Assembly: GCF_003260125.1 (NCBI RefSeq)
Contig: NZ_QHKO01000012.1
Span: forward strand, 1-64,000
From: Lujinxingia litoralis
GTDB taxonomy: Bacteria; Myxococcota_A; Bradymonadia; Bradymonadales; Bradymonadaceae
DNA: 64,000 bases
Direction: 5' to 3'
The number at the start of each line of letters is the position of its first letter. Positions within the stretch are counted from its first letter, which is position 1. A program made the position numbers and the translations under genes. The notes below the pieces were generated by a model. It ran no database searches and was not told where the DNA came from. It saw nothing but the letters and a program-made list of their open reading frames with translations. Below, one piece after another: positions 42,894 to 52,119 of this stretch.

Positions 42894-44702
42894 GTGAAAC
42901 AGAGTGCGGTGGTCCAGGCGGCGGGCGCAGATCTGAAGGTAGCCGAGCGCCGGGTCCGGCGCGTGGCTGTGGAGGTGCTCGAAGGGTACCTTCCCGCGCT
43001 GATCGGTGCGCTCGCTGAAAAGGGCCTGGGGGCTGAGGAGCAGGCCAGATGTGTGGAGCGCCTGGTGGCGGCTTTTGAAGGGGGGAGAATCGCCGAGACC
43101 CTGGAGGAGCAAGGACGTCCGGTGCTTGCTCTGCTCCACAAAGAGCGGGCCGGGATTAGGGTCAACGCGTCGCTTCTCTCGACGCTTGCTGACGACGCGC
43201 TGACCGAGGCCTTCGCTCCCATACTGGCCGATGCGCTGGGGCTCTCGCCAACGCTGGTCAGCCTGATAGTGAGGCTGCGTGACGACAAGGAGGTGCGTGC
43301 CCTGGCCGGTCAGGCGGCCCGCCACGCCTCCGCTCCGCCTGTCTCTCCAACGCGAATCCCGGGGCTGGTGAGCTGGCGTCTGGACCGTTTTGAGGCCCGC
43401 CACGCTGCGCTGATCTCCGCGCTTGGTGCCGAACTGGAGCCGCCGGAGCAGGTCTTGCGCGAGCCGCTGCGGCGAGCGCTGGCCTCGGAGGTGCGGTGGC
43501 CGGAGTGGTTTGATGTGAGCGAGGTGCCCTATCTGGTCGACGCCGTGGATCGCGCTGCCACGGCACTGCGGAGCACGCCCTGGGCCGGCCACGCCTCCGC
43601 GCTTACCGAGGTGATCTGGGACTGCGGTGGGGTGTCGCCTCAAAGCGCGCTGCGGCAGGCCGCGCACACGCTGCGAAACATCAACGGCGTCAACCACCGC
43701 GGCGCGCTGCCCGTGATCGCCTGTGGGCTTGCCGAAGGCCATGCGCCGCTGGTTGGGAGACTGGGAGCCTGGCCTGATTTCGCCGAGCTTGCCCGCGCCT
43801 GGGAGGAGCTTCGACGTCAGGAGGCTTGTGTGCTCGGGAGCTGGCGCGGAGCCACGGAGCTCTCCGAGGAGTTCGGCGTGTACGATGCCCCCGGGGTAAG
43901 CATCGGGCTTAGCGAGCCGGTGAACCTCCCCTGGTCCATGCCTCTTCTTTGCTGGTCGACCCGGGAGCGGGATGCCCTGCGTGATCTCCTGCGTGGGATG
44001 GCGCGCGCACTCGAAAGCAACGCCTCGGCGGTGCGGGCCGGTAGGCTGCGCGCGCCGGCCTGGGATTCCGCTGCCCCGCTGGGCAATGGCGAGCGGGTTC
44101 GCTGGCGAGTGGGTCTGCCGCGCCGCGTACCCGCACCGCCGGTCGACTTCGAACACGCGCTCGATCGGGCCTTTGCCTCGGCGCGGGCCTCGATGAACGC
44201 GCGTTTCGAGCGGCTGAATGATGACGAGCGCCAGCGCGCGATCGCGCTGGCTCAGGGGGCCTACAGCGGTTACCTCACGCGGACCCGCAGCGTTTGGCGT
44301 CGGCGTCTGTCGCCGGTGCGTGGCATGAAATCTTCTCAGGCGTTTGATGCGTTGATCTCGGAGCTGGCTCGCGCACTCGGTTTGCCGCTTTTGATCGACG
44401 TGTTTGATAGCCCGGCTCCCAATGCGTCGCTCGCCGCGATGCCCGCCTTCTGTGCCATCACGGCTTGGAATGACGAAGGGGATTTCGCCCCGCTATGGCT
44501 ACCGGCCGACGTGATGGGAGAGTCCTTTGGAAATGCTCCGATTCGAGCTCGCGTCGTGCATTGGGCCGAGGGGAGAGCCCGCTGGATGGGCGATCACGTG
44601 TTGCAGGGCCAGGAGCTGCGTCAGCTCCCCGGCGATCGTCTCATGGGCTCGCTCTACGAGGGCACGCTGATGATGACGCTGCACCGGCGCGACGCAACCT
44701 GA
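42894..44702 (+). CDS. Protein of unknown function, 602 residues
   Basis: I do not recognise this protein. It has no signal peptide and no clear membrane segment. The N-terminal 250 residues are mostly helical with many Leu, Ala, Arg and Glu; the middle is mixed; the C-terminal 170 have alternating helices and short strands, with LIDVFDSPAPNASLAAMPAF, FAPLWLPADVMG and RARVVHWAEGRARWM. The start is GTG at 42894, 6 bp after AGGAG. The gene is unusual in the window for its even mix of charged residues and low repeat content. A truncated globin gene begins 36 bp downstream, so the pair is probably an operon. Confidence 0.75.
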   Translation: MKQSAVVQAAGADLKVAERRVRRVAVEVLEGYLPALIGALAEKGLGAEEQARCVERLVAAFEGGRIAETLEEQGRPVLALLHKERAGIRVNASLLSTLADDALTEAFAPILADALGLSPTLVSLIVRLRDDKEVRALAGQAARHASAPPVSPTRIPGLVSWRLDRFEARHAALISALGAELEPPEQVLREPLRRALASEVRWPEWFDVSEVPYLVDAVDRAATALRSTPWAGHASALTEVIWDCGGVSPQSALRQAAHTLRNINGVNHRGALPVIACGLAEGHAPLVGRLGAWPDFAELARAWEELRRQEACVLGSWRGATELSEEFGVYDAPGVSIGLSEPVNLPWSMPLLCWSTRERDALRDLLRGMARALESNASAVRAGRLRAPAWDSAAPLGNGERVRWRVGLPRRVPAPPVDFEHALDRAFASARASMNARFERLNDDERQRAIALAQGAYSGYLTRTRSVWRRRLSPVRGMKSSQAFDALISELARALGLPLLIDVFDSPAPNASLAAMPAFCAITAWNDEGDFAPLWLPADVMGESFGNAPIRARVVHWAEGRARWMGDHVLQGQELRQLPGDRLMGSLYEGTLMMTLHRRDAT

Positions 44703-44737
44703 CCGGAACGCCCGCACGATCGGGCTGGAGGAGCCTT

Positions 44738-45157
44738 ATGAGCACGCCATGGGATGTGATCGAAGAGGTCGGCGGCGCCGAGCGGATGGAGGCCATGATG
44801 CGCGCCTTCTACGATCGGCTCTTTGACGATCTGATGATCGGCTTTTTCTTTATGAAGAGCGACAAAGAGGCGCTGATTGCCTCCCAGATCGCGTTTGTCC
44901 ATGCGCACCTGGGGAGCAGGCAGGGCGATTATGCGGGGCCTCCGATTCGGCGAGCTCATCAGCAGATGCCGATTCTGGTCGGGCATTTTGATCGCCGCCA
45001 CCAGATCTTGCGGGAGGTGCTCGACGCGTTCAGCGTGCCGGAGCATGTGAAAGAGGCCTGGCTGGGTCTTGATCGGGCCATGCGCGACATGGTGATCCGC
45101 CAGGGCGATCAGGCGCGCGAGGAGCTCGGCTACGCGAAGTTTCGGCCGGACCGTTAG
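44738..45157 (+). CDS. Truncated hemoglobin-like globin
   Basis: A 139-residue short globin. Order: MRAFYDRLFDD (tyrosine at the B10-like position, residue 25), FFFMKSDKEALIASQIAFVH, then RRAHQQMPILVGHF with the proximal His at residue 74, and the last helix EAWLGLDRAMRDMV. It is probably a cytosolic heme protein for oxygen or nitric oxide handling; group 1 or 3 cannot be told apart with certainty. The ATG at 44738 has GGAGGAG upstream; the open frame reaches back into the previous gene, but that part overlaps its coding sequence. It is the second gene of a likely operon with the 602-residue protein. Confidence 0.77.
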   Translation: MSTPWDVIEEVGGAERMEAMMRAFYDRLFDDLMIGFFFMKSDKEALIASQIAFVHAHLGSRQGDYAGPPIRRAHQQMPILVGHFDRRHQILREVLDAFSVPEHVKEAWLGLDRAMRDMVIRQGDQAREELGYAKFRPDR

Positions 45158-45197
45158 ATCGTCCTGAACGCCGGGGGCATACAGACGTCTCGTAAAA

Positions 45198-45238
45198 CAA
45201 AAAAGCCCCCCGCTTGCGTCAGTTCGCGAGCGGGGGGC
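45198..45238 (-). terminator. Terminator of the sucA-sucB-lpdA operon
   Basis: On the minus strand GCCCCCCGCTCGC...GCAAGCGGGGGGC is followed by six T. It lies about 50 bp past the lpdA stop. Confidence 0.88.
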
Positions 45239-45241
45239 GAT

Positions 45242-45267
45242 GTGTACGCCCGGGCCCGGGCGTACAC
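45242..45267. repeat. Perfect 26-bp palindrome before the operon terminator
   Basis: Arm GTGTACGCCCGGG followed directly by its reverse complement. It sits between the lpdA stop and the operon terminator. Confidence 0.8.
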
Positions 45268-45286
45268 GTGAAACGTCGAGGTCGGC

Positions 45287-46681
45287 TCAGAGGTTGAGCG
45301 TGCGCCCGTCCACATCAAGCGCGGCTTCTTTGATAACCTCGGCCAGGGTGGGGTGGGCGTGGGTCGAGCGCGCGATATCTTCGGCGCTGGAACCAAACTC
45401 CACGGCCACCGCCAGCTCGGCGATCAGATCGCCGGCGCGCGGGCCGATGATATGGGCGCCCAGAATGCGGTCGGTCTCGGCGTCGGCCAGGATCTTGACG
45501 AACCCTTCGGTGTCGTTGAGCGCGCGGGCGCGGCCGTTGGCCTTAAAGGGGAACTTGCCGGTTTTATACTTGATGCCGGCTTCCTTGAGCGCCTGCTCTG
45601 TCTTGCCCACCGAGGCCACCTCGGGATGGGTGTACACCACGTCGGGGATAGCGTCGTAGTTGACGTGGCCGGCGATGCCCTTGATGCGTTCCACACAGGT
45701 CACGCCCTCGTGCTCGGCCAGGTGGGCGAGCATCGGCCCGGGGATCACATCACCGATGGCGTAGACGCCTTTGATCGACGTCTCGTAGTGCTTGTTGACC
45801 TCGATGAACCCGCGCGCGGTCGTCTCCAGCCCGATGTTCTCCAGGCCCAATCCCTCGGTGTAGGGCTTGCGGCCCACGCCCACCAGGAGACGGTCGCAGT
45901 CGATGGTTTTGGTCTCACCATCCTGCTCGTAGGTCACGGTGACCTTGCCCTTGTTGACGCTGGCGCCGGTCACCGCGGCGTTGAGCGCAAACTCAATGCC
46001 CTGCTTCTTGAAGACGCGCTGAGCCTGGCGGGTGACATCTTTGTCGGCGCGGCCGCCGAAGATCTCGCCGAGGTATTCGATCACGGTGACTTTGGCGCCG
46101 AGGCGGCGCCACACCGAACCCAGCTCCAGGCCGATGACGCCGGCGCCGATGACCACCAGGTGCTCGGGCACTTCCTGGAAGTTGAGCGCGCCGGTGGAGT
46201 CGACGATGTGCTCCTTGTCGATCTCCACGCCCGGCAGGCTGATGGGCTTGGAACCGGTGGCGATCAGGATGCGTTCGGTCTGCAGCGTTTCGACCGAACC
46301 GTCGTCCTTTTTCACATCGACACGTTTGGTGTCCACGATGGAGCCGTGGCCGTGAAAGGTGTCGATGTTGTTCTTTTTGAAGAGCCCGGCCACGCCGCCG
46401 ACCAGGCTGGAGACGACCTCATCTTTGCGTGCCAGCATCTTCTTGAGGTCAAAGCTCACGTCGCCGACCGTAATACCGTGGTCGCCGAAGTGCTCCCGGG
46501 CTTCTTCGTAGCGCTCGCTCGATTCGAGCAGCGCTTTTGACGGAATGCAGCCCACGTTGAGGCAGGTGCCACCGAAGGTGGGGTAGCGCTCCACCACGGC
46601 GACCTTCATGTCGAGCTGAGCGGCGCGAATCGCAGCGATGTAGCCGCCAGGTCCAGAACCGATGACAACGAGATCGTACAT
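45287..46681 (-). CDS. lpdA: Dihydrolipoyl dehydrogenase (E3)
   Basis: This 464-residue flavoenzyme reoxidises dihydrolipoamide on the E2 core and passes electrons to NAD+. FAD binding: VIGSGPGGYIAAI (7-19); redox disulfide: GGTCLNVGCIPSK (Cys 40, 45); NAD site: VIGAGVIGLELGSVWRRLG; C-terminal catalytic pair: HAHPTLAEV. The length is standard. It is the third gene of sucA-sucB-lpdA (139 bp after sucB), so it probably serves 2-oxoglutarate dehydrogenase and perhaps other complexes. A terminator follows. Confidence 0.96.
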   Translation of the reverse strand: MYDLVVIGSGPGGYIAAIRAAQLDMKVAVVERYPTFGGTCLNVGCIPSKALLESSERYEEAREHFGDHGITVGDVSFDLKKMLARKDEVVSSLVGGVAGLFKKNNIDTFHGHGSIVDTKRVDVKKDDGSVETLQTERILIATGSKPISLPGVEIDKEHIVDSTGALNFQEVPEHLVVIGAGVIGLELGSVWRRLGAKVTVIEYLGEIFGGRADKDVTRQAQRVFKKQGIEFALNAAVTGASVNKGKVTVTYEQDGETKTIDCDRLLVGVGRKPYTEGLGLENIGLETTARGFIEVNKHYETSIKGVYAIGDVIPGPMLAHLAEHEGVTCVERIKGIAGHVNYDAIPDVVYTHPEVASVGKTEQALKEAGIKYKTGKFPFKANGRARALNDTEGFVKILADAETDRILGAHIIGPRAGDLIAELAVAVEFGSSAEDIARSTHAHPTLAEVIKEAALDVDGRTLNL

Positions 46682-46820
46682 AACAACAGCCTTTGTTCAG
46701 GGGCGTTGAAGTGTGTGGCGGGCCGGCGATGGAGGTTGCCGGGGCCCCGATCGACGAAGAGGCCGAGGCGCGTGGCCCCGACCTCTCGCTGAGCAGCCTC
46801 GTGGGAGGCCCGCCCTGGGA

Positions 46821-48047
46821 TCAGACTTCGAGCAGCATGCGCTCGGGATTCTCCAGGCATTCCTTGATGCGCACCAGGAAGCTGACGGCCTCGCGACCAT
46901 CAATGATGCGGTGGTCGTAGGAGAGTGCCAGGTACATCACCGGGCGAATCTCAACCTTGCCGTTTACCGCCACCGGGCGCTCCACGATGTTGTGCATGCC
47001 CAGGATGCCCGACTGCGGCGGGTTGAGGATGGGCGTGGAGAGCATCGAACCGTAGATGCCGCCGTTGGAGATGGTGAACGTGCCACCTTGCAGCTCGGGC
47101 AGGGTCAGCTTGTTGTTGACGGCCTTGTCGACCAGCTTGCCCAGCTCCTGCTCGGTCTGAGCGAAGCTGTACTGGTCGGCGTTCTTAAGCACGGGCACCA
47201 CCAGACCACGTCCGCCACCGACGGCCACGCCGATGTTGTAGTAGTTCTTGTAGACGATGTCGGTGCCATCGATCTCGGCGTTGACCGAGGGGAAGGCCTT
47301 CAGGGCTTCGATGGACGCTTTGATGAAGAAGCTCATGAAGCCCAGCTTAAAGCCGTACTTCTTGACGAAGCGATCCTGGTACTGCTTGCGCAGCGCCATG
47401 ATCGCCGTCATGTCGACCTCGTTGAAGGTCGTGAGCATCGCGGCGTTGTGCTGAGCTTCGACCAGGCGGCGGGCCACGGTCTGGCGCAGCTTGCTCATGG
47501 CAACACGCTCTTCGAGCGCGCCCTGGTCGACGGTCGGGCGCGGCGCTTCGGCGCTAGCCGCGGCGGGCTTGCTCTTCTTGGCGGCGCCGCTCTTCACGTG
47601 CTCGAGCACATCGCCCTTGGTCACACGACCGCCGGGGCCGGTGCCGCGGATGTCGGCCAGCTCCAGGTTGTTCTCTTCGACCAGACGTCGGACGGCCGGG
47701 CCGACCTTGTCGTGGGCGTCACCGCCCTGGTCTTCGCCCTGGTCCGCGGCAGCAGGCTGCTTGGGCGCCGCTTCGCTCGTGGCACCGCCGGCGTCGCCGC
47801 CTTTGGATTCACCGGGCTCAATGTCGGCGATGATGTCGCCGGGGTTCACGGAGTCGTCGATCGCGAAGCGCAGCTTCTTGATCGTGCCCGAGACCGGAGC
47901 GGGCACCTCAACGGTGATTTTGTCGGTCTCAAGCTCGGCAATGATCTCGTCTTCCTCAACGAAATCGCCCTCTTTTTTCAACCATTCAGCGATGATCGCC
48001 TCGGTGACAGACTCACCAAGGGTGGGGACCTCAACGGGTACGCTCAT
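46821..48047 (-). CDS. sucB: Dihydrolipoamide succinyltransferase (E2)
   Basis: A 408-residue core enzyme of the 2-oxoglutarate dehydrogenase complex. It has one lipoyl domain (1-77) with the lipoylated Lys 43 (ELETDKITVEVP), a flexible Ala/Gly/Asp linker, a peripheral subunit-binding domain (about 113-147: GPAVRRLVEENNLELADIRG) and the catalytic domain (about 180-408) ending with SYDHRIIDGREAV (His/Asp catalytic pair). One lipoyl domain and the DKITVEVPAP sequence are typical of the succinyl-type enzyme. It is co-directional with sucA (160 bp upstream) and lpdA. Confidence 0.96.
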   Translation of the reverse strand: MSVPVEVPTLGESVTEAIIAEWLKKEGDFVEEDEIIAELETDKITVEVPAPVSGTIKKLRFAIDDSVNPGDIIADIEPGESKGGDAGGATSEAAPKQPAAADQGEDQGGDAHDKVGPAVRRLVEENNLELADIRGTGPGGRVTKGDVLEHVKSGAAKKSKPAAASAEAPRPTVDQGALEERVAMSKLRQTVARRLVEAQHNAAMLTTFNEVDMTAIMALRKQYQDRFVKKYGFKLGFMSFFIKASIEALKAFPSVNAEIDGTDIVYKNYYNIGVAVGGGRGLVVPVLKNADQYSFAQTEQELGKLVDKAVNNKLTLPELQGGTFTISNGGIYGSMLSTPILNPPQSGILGMHNIVERPVAVNGKVEIRPVMYLALSYDHRIIDGREAVSFLVRIKECLENPERMLLEV

Positions 48048-48206
48048 GTAAGGCCTCGTAGGCGTGCAACGTAGTTACTTAAAAGGTCAGGGGCTTAACA
48101 TCACATCGTGTAGGTCGCGCGGGCCGTGAAACCCGCACGCTGCCCTACCGGGGGTATCAGAGATAGGCGTCGAATCCAAGCCCGCGTGGCCCGGAACGCC
48201 ACCTGT

Positions 48207-51107
48207 TCAGTCCAGCTTTTTGGCAAAGGCCTGCGAGACCAGTGAGCGCTGTTCGAGCTCGTGGCTCTCGTAGGCACCTGTGGCCGGGCTCGCGCTGGCG
48301 ATGCGACCGACGTAGGCGGGCAGGGGGTTGGCGCCGAAGATCTCGATGAGGCGCGGGAAGATATAGTGCCAGGCGCCCATGTTTTTAGGTTCTTCCTGAA
48401 CCCAGACCAGCTCGCTGGCGTTTTTGAAGGGAGCGACCGCTTCTTTGAGAAGCTTGCCATCAAGCGGATAGAGCTGCTCGACGCGCACGATGGCCACATC
48501 GTCGATGCCCTGCTCGGCGGCGTGGTCGCAGAGATCGTAGTAGACCTTGCCCGAGCAGAGCAGCACGCGGCGCACCTTGTCGGCTTTGATCTCCGGACGG
48601 GACTCCTTGAGGATCGGCTGGAAGCCGGCCTGGGTGAAGTCTTCCATGGGGCTGACCGCGTCTTTGTGGCGCAGCAGGCTCTTGGGGCTCATGACGATCA
48701 GCGGCTTGCGGGCGCTGTGGAGCACCTGGCGGCGCAGCGCGTGGAAGTACTGCGCGGGCGTCGTCAGGTTGCAGACGTACATGTTGTCGCCGGCGCAGAG
48801 CTGGAGGAAACGCTCGGGGCGAGCCGAGGAGTGCTCCGGGCCCTGGCCCTCGTAGCCGTGGGGAAGGAGCATGGTCAGGCCGCTGAGGCGCTTCCACTTA
48901 TCTTCGCCGGAGTTGATGAACTGGTCGATGATGACCTGTGCGCCGTTGACGAAGTCGCCGAACTGCGCCTCCCAGAGCACCAGGGCGTCAGGGGAGTCCA
49001 GGCTAAAGCCATACTCAAAGCCCAGCACCGCGTTCTCGGAGAGGGTGGAGTTGTAGATCTCCAGCGATCCCTGATCTTCGCCTAAGTGTCGCAGCGGCCA
49101 GTAGCCCTCGCCGGTCTTGGTATCAAAGAGTGCGGCGTGGCGATGGCTGAAGGTGCCGCGGATCACGTCCTGGCCGCTCATGCGGATGCGCGTGCCCTGG
49201 ACGAGCAGCGATGCGAAGGCCAGCGCTTCGCCCATGCCCCAGTCGGCCGGGCTCTCGCCGGTGGCGACCTTTTCGCGTCCCTTAAGGAAGCGGCGCAGAG
49301 TGCGGTGGACGTTGTGGCTCTCGGGGACGTCGACCAGCTTGTGCGCGAGCTCTTTGAAGAGCTCTTCGCTGATGGGGGCGTTGTTGCCGTCGCCGGACTT
49401 CAGCGGTCCGCCGTGGTAAGGGGTCCACACCCCGTCGAGGGTGCTGATGGATTTGGGCAGCGGCGTCTTGCGGATCTCTTTGAAGACCTCGCCATAGGCG
49501 TCCATCTGCGTGTTCCAGACCTTGTCGGTCTGCGCGGGCGTCATGATCTGGCGGGAGATCAGGCTGTCGACGTACTTCTCACGCACCGGCTTGGCGGCGT
49601 CGATGGAGCCGTACATCTCCGGCTGGGTGAAGCGGGGCTCGTCGCCTTCGTTGTGGCCGTAGCGTCGGTAGCAGACCAGGTCGACGATGACGTCTTCGCC
49701 GAAGCGCTGGCGGTAGCGCATCGCGAGCTTCATCACCCGCACACAGGCTTCGGGATCGTCGCCGTTGACGTGGAAGATCGGGACTTCGAGCATCTTGGCC
49801 ACGTCGGTGGCGTAGGTCGTGGAGCGGCTGTCTTCGGGGTTGGTGGTGAACCCGATCTGGTTGTTGATCACCACGTGAATGGTGCCGCCGACGTTGTAGC
49901 CCTTGACCCGTGCCAGGTTCAGCGACTCGGTGACGATGCCCTGCCCGCTGAAGGCGGCGTCGCCGTGGAGTTGGAGGGGGAGGAGCTTCTGGCGAGCGCC
50001 TTCGGTGCCCAGGCGATCCTGCTTGGCGCGGACTCGACCCAGGACCACCGGGTTGACGAACTCCAGGTGGCTGGGGTTGAAGCAGAGCGAGAGGTGCACC
50101 GAGGCGCCGCTGCGGGTGGTGCGGTCGCTGGAGAAGCCCATGTGGTACTTGACGTCGCTGCTGCCGATGTAGTCTTCGGGCGTCTGGACCTTCTCAAACT
50201 CGGAGAACATCGCCTCGGCGGGCTTGTTCATGATGTTGTGCAGCACGTTGAGGCGACCGCGGTGGGCCATGCCGACCACGACCTCTTCGACTCCGAGCCC
50301 GGCGGCTTCCTCGAGCATGAAGTCGAGCATCGGGATCAGCGACTCCCCGCCGGAGAGCGAGAAGCGCTTGGCGCCGACGTACTTTTTGTGCAGGAAGGTC
50401 TCAAACGCGTCGGCTTCGACCAACGAGTCGAGGATGTGGGGGCCGTCCTCGGTTGGGTTGAGTTCAGCGTAGTCGTTGCGCTCGATCTGATCGCGCAGCC
50501 AGGTACGCGACTGGCTTCCCGGCATGTTCTGGTATTCGACGGCGATGTGGCCGCAGTAGATGTCACGCAGGCGCTGCAGCAGCTCACCCAGGGTGACTTC
50601 CCGGGAGCCAAAGAGAGGCTCGTAGTGGACCCGGGCTTTGAGATCGCCCGAGGTAAACCCGTAGAGCGAGGGCTCCAGCTCCGGCGGGGAGGTGTGGCGC
50701 GGGCGATCCAGCGGGTCGATCCCGGCGATCAGGTGTCCGTGCAGACGGAAGGCCCGGACGATCGCCTCGACCCGGGCGGCAAAGCCCTCGGTACGCCCCG
50801 GCGCGCGCACCGTGATGCCCTCAAGTTTATCCACCCAGACCGCGTCGCCGCCCGGGGCCTGCCCGGGGATGTAAGCCGGCTCGAAGATCGAGCGGGGCTT
50901 GAAGTGCGGCGCGCCCCCGTTAAGCGGTGCCTGCGGGCCGAAGTACTCCTCGAAGATCGGCTCCCAGCTGGTGTCCACGGAGCCCGGATCCTCGAGGTAC
51001 TGACGGTAGAGGTCCTCAATGAAGGCCAGGTTCTCCCCGGTGAATTGAGTGTCAGCCAGGGACTGGGGCGAATGGGATGCTTGCTCGGTTGATTCTTTCA
51101 CGGTCAT
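48207..51107 (-). CDS. sucA: 2-oxoglutarate dehydrogenase E1 component
   Basis: A 966-residue thiamine-diphosphate enzyme that decarboxylates 2-oxoglutarate and passes the succinyl group to E2 lipoate. N-terminal ENLAFIEDLYRQYLEDPGSVD is the E1o opening; VVGMAHRGRLNVL and NGDDPEACV lie in the cofactor domain (the latter followed by the GDGN-like region), and the C-terminal half has the transketolase-like pyrimidine domain (EGYWPLRHLG, LVQGTRIRMSGQDVIRGTFS, HRHAALFD). The length fits the family (E. coli 933). The ATG at 51107 is chosen; a TTG one codon earlier is in frame. It is the first gene of the operon. Confidence 0.96.
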   Translation of the reverse strand: MTVKESTEQASHSPQSLADTQFTGENLAFIEDLYRQYLEDPGSVDTSWEPIFEEYFGPQAPLNGGAPHFKPRSIFEPAYIPGQAPGGDAVWVDKLEGITVRAPGRTEGFAARVEAIVRAFRLHGHLIAGIDPLDRPRHTSPPELEPSLYGFTSGDLKARVHYEPLFGSREVTLGELLQRLRDIYCGHIAVEYQNMPGSQSRTWLRDQIERNDYAELNPTEDGPHILDSLVEADAFETFLHKKYVGAKRFSLSGGESLIPMLDFMLEEAAGLGVEEVVVGMAHRGRLNVLHNIMNKPAEAMFSEFEKVQTPEDYIGSSDVKYHMGFSSDRTTRSGASVHLSLCFNPSHLEFVNPVVLGRVRAKQDRLGTEGARQKLLPLQLHGDAAFSGQGIVTESLNLARVKGYNVGGTIHVVINNQIGFTTNPEDSRSTTYATDVAKMLEVPIFHVNGDDPEACVRVMKLAMRYRQRFGEDVIVDLVCYRRYGHNEGDEPRFTQPEMYGSIDAAKPVREKYVDSLISRQIMTPAQTDKVWNTQMDAYGEVFKEIRKTPLPKSISTLDGVWTPYHGGPLKSGDGNNAPISEELFKELAHKLVDVPESHNVHRTLRRFLKGREKVATGESPADWGMGEALAFASLLVQGTRIRMSGQDVIRGTFSHRHAALFDTKTGEGYWPLRHLGEDQGSLEIYNSTLSENAVLGFEYGFSLDSPDALVLWEAQFGDFVNGAQVIIDQFINSGEDKWKRLSGLTMLLPHGYEGQGPEHSSARPERFLQLCAGDNMYVCNLTTPAQYFHALRRQVLHSARKPLIVMSPKSLLRHKDAVSPMEDFTQAGFQPILKESRPEIKADKVRRVLLCSGKVYYDLCDHAAEQGIDDVAIVRVEQLYPLDGKLLKEAVAPFKNASELVWVQEEPKNMGAWHYIFPRLIEIFGANPLPAYVGRIASASPATGAYESHELEQRSLVSQAFAKKLD

Positions 51108-51350
51108 CAACTTCTGGAGGACATTGGGTGCAAGAGGGGCGTCCGGGTCGTGTCCTATAACGACCCGGTCGCAGCGCTATTTCGCGAGGTGCGCATCTTC
51201 AGGGCCGACAGGCCCCGCACACGCGGAGATTGAGGAGGGAATGGCGAGAGCCCAACAAGGCACGGCCTCAGAAGGGTCGGGACAGGCCCACCGCAGGAAA
51301 CTACGGAGTTGGAGTGTGGAATGCACATCAGAGTCTGGGCATCATCGCGT

Positions 51351-51375
51351 TAAAAAAAAACGCCCCGGGGGCGCC
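51351..51375 (-). promoter_or_regulatory. GC hairpin with T9 tract in the sucA leader
   Basis: On the minus strand GGCGCCCCCGGGGCG is followed by nine T. It looks like a small terminator or attenuator but sits right at the predicted transcription start of sucA. Confidence 0.5.
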
Positions 51376-51383
51376 TGTGCCTT

Positions 51384-51411
51384 ACAATAACGATGGGGCT
51401 CGGCGGGTCAA
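51384..51411 (-). promoter_or_regulatory. Candidate sucA promoter
   Basis: On the minus strand TTGACC and TATTGT are 16 bp apart, about 275 bp before the sucA ATG. The -35 matches 5 of 6 and the -10 matches 4 of 6 to the sigma-70 consensus. Confidence 0.5.
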
Positions 51412-51469
51412 GAAAGAACGGGTGTGCGGCCGGTGGTGGGCCCTGCGCGCTCGCCCGAAGACGCCTTCC

Positions 51470-51498
51470 TTGACACTCTTGAAAACCCCATGTTAAAG
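51470..51498 (+). promoter_or_regulatory. Candidate promoter of the ATP synthase operon
   Basis: TTGACA (perfect -35) with TTAAAG 17 bp on, about 85 bp before the atpF' ATG. The -10 is poor, so the call rests on the -35 and the position. Confidence 0.5.
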
Positions 51499-51583
51499 CC
51501 GCGACGGTTTTCCCGCAAAACCGCCCAGGCGGCCTAAATTAAAGCGGGAAGCGCAATTTTCTGCTGACTTAGAAGGCGCCACG

Positions 51584-52054
51584 ATGTTCGACATTCTTTC
51601 CCCCACGAGCCCGCTGCTGATCGCAGCCGTCGCGATCGACATTGACGGCACGATCTTCGTGCAGATGGGTGCATTTCTGCTGGTGTTTGTGATTCTCAAC
51701 TTCGTGCTGATCAAGCCCTACCTCAAGACGCTTGAGGCGCGCGAAGACAGCGTGGAGGGCTCCACCGAAGAGGCCGGAGAGATGGATGCGCAGGCCGCCG
51801 TGCTGCGCGCCAGCTACGATGACAAGCTCTCCGCGGCGCGTCGCGACGCGCAGGATGTGCGCGAGTCGTTGCGCAACCAGGGACTGGCCGAGCAGGACGA
51901 TATCCTGGAAGAGGTCCGCGCGGAGCTTCATGCCAAGCTGGACGAGGAGCGCGCCCAGATCGATGCGCGCGTGGAGTCGGCCCGGGCCGAGATCAACGAT
52001 CGCGCGCAGGCGCTGGCCGACGCGATGGTTCAGAAGGTGCTCCCGCAGGCGTAA
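51584..52054 (+). CDS. F1Fo ATP synthase subunit b'
   Basis: A 156-residue peripheral stalk subunit. It has one membrane helix (about 20-45: FVQMGAFLLVFVILNFVLIKPYL) and a long charged helix (EEAGEMDAQAAVLRASYDDK...) for the coiled-coil stalk. Two b-type subunits in one operon (this and the next) mark the b/b' arrangement seen in alpha-, delta- and cyanobacteria. An AAGGCG site precedes the ATG. It is the first gene of the operon, 64 bp before atpF. Confidence 0.9.
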   Translation: MFDILSPTSPLLIAAVAIDIDGTIFVQMGAFLLVFVILNFVLIKPYLKTLEAREDSVEGSTEEAGEMDAQAAVLRASYDDKLSAARRDAQDVRESLRNQGLAEQDDILEEVRAELHAKLDEERAQIDARVESARAEINDRAQALADAMVQKVLPQA

Positions 52055-52119
52055 CCGGATGGGGCGCCTGAGAGCTTTAATTCCAGGCGCCGCCCCCTTT
52101 AAGCGAGTTAGGACAGATA

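Larger units (their letters stand above)
51108..51583. other. Divergent control region, sucA / ATP synthase operon
   Basis: 476 bp without a supportable gene. It holds a candidate minus-strand promoter (51384-51411), a GC hairpin with an A9 tract (51351-51375) that is T9 on the minus strand, and a candidate plus-strand promoter (51470-51498). The two promoters point outward to sucA and atpF'. Confidence 0.6.

Noticed and set aside
49086..51092. A 668-codon open frame on the plus strand opposite sucA
   Set aside because: Antisense to a full-length, well-conserved enzyme; the translation lacks any domain.
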